Shown one piece after another: positions 63,753 through 64,000 of a DNA stretch of 64,000 nucleotides. The stretch covers positions 186,001 through 250,000 of the forward strand of contig JAUILL010000001.1 in assembly GCA_030433335.1 (NCBI GenBank), in the 5' to 3' direction. The stretch is from Alphaproteobacteria bacterium (lineage in GTDB: Bacteria > Pseudomonadota > Alphaproteobacteria > Rhodobacterales > Rhodobacteraceae). The number at the start of each line of letters is the position of its first letter. Position 1 is the first letter of the stretch. The notes below the pieces were generated by a model. The model was not told where the DNA came from and made no database searches. It saw only the letters and a list, made by a program, of their open reading frames with translations. The position numbers and the translations under genes were made by a program.

Positions 63753-63755
63753 CGA

Positions 63756-64000
63756 TTACAGTTTGCCGATCCGCTTGAGGGCGGCGTTCGCTTCGCCCTC
63801 GTCCATGATCTCGAAGCTGTGCTTGAGAAAGGCTTTGGCGCGGCGGTGCAGGGTCTCGTAGACCTGCTCCAGTGCGGCTTCTGCAGTCATCGGATCAGGG
63901 GTCAGCCAGACGCCGCACGGGGTGCCCGCAGGCCATTTGGGCGCTTTGTACGCCGACAGATCACAGAGACTGATCACCAGATCCACGGGGATCGCATCCG
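63756..64000 (-). CDS. Low-molecular-weight protein-tyrosine-phosphatase/ArsC-like protein, C-terminal part (cut by window end)
   Basis: The open frame continues past base 64000, so the N-terminus with the CxxxxxR catalytic loop lies outside. The visible 81 residues include DLVISLCDLSAYKAPKWPAGTPCGVWLTPDP, which matches the (V/I)xxVCD...WPG...HWGIPDP end of arsenate-reductase-like low-molecular-weight phosphatases, then a helical tail. The usual P-loop region must be checked to separate phosphatase from arsenate reductase. Confidence 0.7.
   Translation of the reverse strand, partial: DAIPVDLVISLCDLSAYKAPKWPAGTPCGVWLTPDPMTAEAALEQVYETLHRRAKAFLKHSFEIMDEGEANAALKRIGKL

Overview
The window looks like chromosome from a Rhodobacterales (roseobacter-type) alphaproteobacterium. 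The evidence is the high GC, the ChvE-GguAB sugar transporter with a GbpR-like LysR regulator, the zwf-pgl-pgi order, an intergenic repeat family I know from Rhodobacteraceae, and gene types such as the small phytoene-synthase-like protein after cimA.

Region 1 (1-970) is core DNA: the tail of a probable MscS channel, an AlaX-type tRNA-editing protein and an intact tRNA-Ser(GGA). Region 2 (957-21788) is read here as an integrative mobilizable element of about 20.8 kb inserted at the 3' end of that tRNA. A 14-bp piece of the tRNA end recurs at 21775-21788. Paired 12-bp repeats lie 86 bp inside the left core and 85 bp inside the right core, as arm sites of a tyrosine integrase would. The left part holds the integrase, an XRE regulator facing an unknown gene across a palindrome, a candidate oriT, a MobC-like protein and a relaxase; no type IV secretion genes are seen. 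Its cargo is a UgpABCE-like ABC importer with a sugar-phosphate-isomerase-like enzyme, and a ten-gene co-directional cluster (12084-21080). The cluster encodes a small RHH-like protein, CHAD protein, ParA, CYTH enzyme, PhoU-like/APH kinase fusion, ATP-grasp, HprK-related kinase, histidine phosphatase, PPP-type phosphatase and amphi-Trp protein. The last part resembles what protein-family databases call a GAK system. Combined with CHAD/CYTH/PhoU-like parts on a mobile element, it is the most interesting content here. A broken IS3-type orfA lies just inside the right end.

Region 3 (21919-37409) has a chemoreceptor and an almost complete oxidative L-arabinose/D-galactose locus: LysR regulator, ChvE, GguA, GguB, GguC, IlvD/Edd sugar-acid dehydratase, ketoglutarate-semialdehyde-type dehydrogenase, DgoK, DgoA, lactonase, sugar 1-dehydrogenase and mutarotase. 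The sugar is imported, oxidised to lactone and acid, dehydrated, then sent to 2-oxoglutarate (pentose) or to pyruvate plus glyceraldehyde-3-phosphate (hexose). GguC is the natural candidate for the otherwise missing ketodeoxypentonate dehydratase.

Region 4 (37424-64000) is mostly housekeeping: penicillin-acylase-family hydrolase, beta-hydroxyacid dehydrogenase, zwf-pgl-pgi behind a LacI-type palindrome, thioesterase, cysS, cimA, phytoene-synthase-like protein, MFS transporter, AlkA-like glycosylase, esterase, HNH nuclease, arginase, SYLF lipoprotein, hemB, membrane protein, mfd, Bcr/CflA exporter, DsbA-like protein, acyl-CoA synthetase, XRE-cupin regulator, and a low-molecular-weight phosphatase cut by the window end. 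All calls are from reading sequence and motifs; no database search was run.
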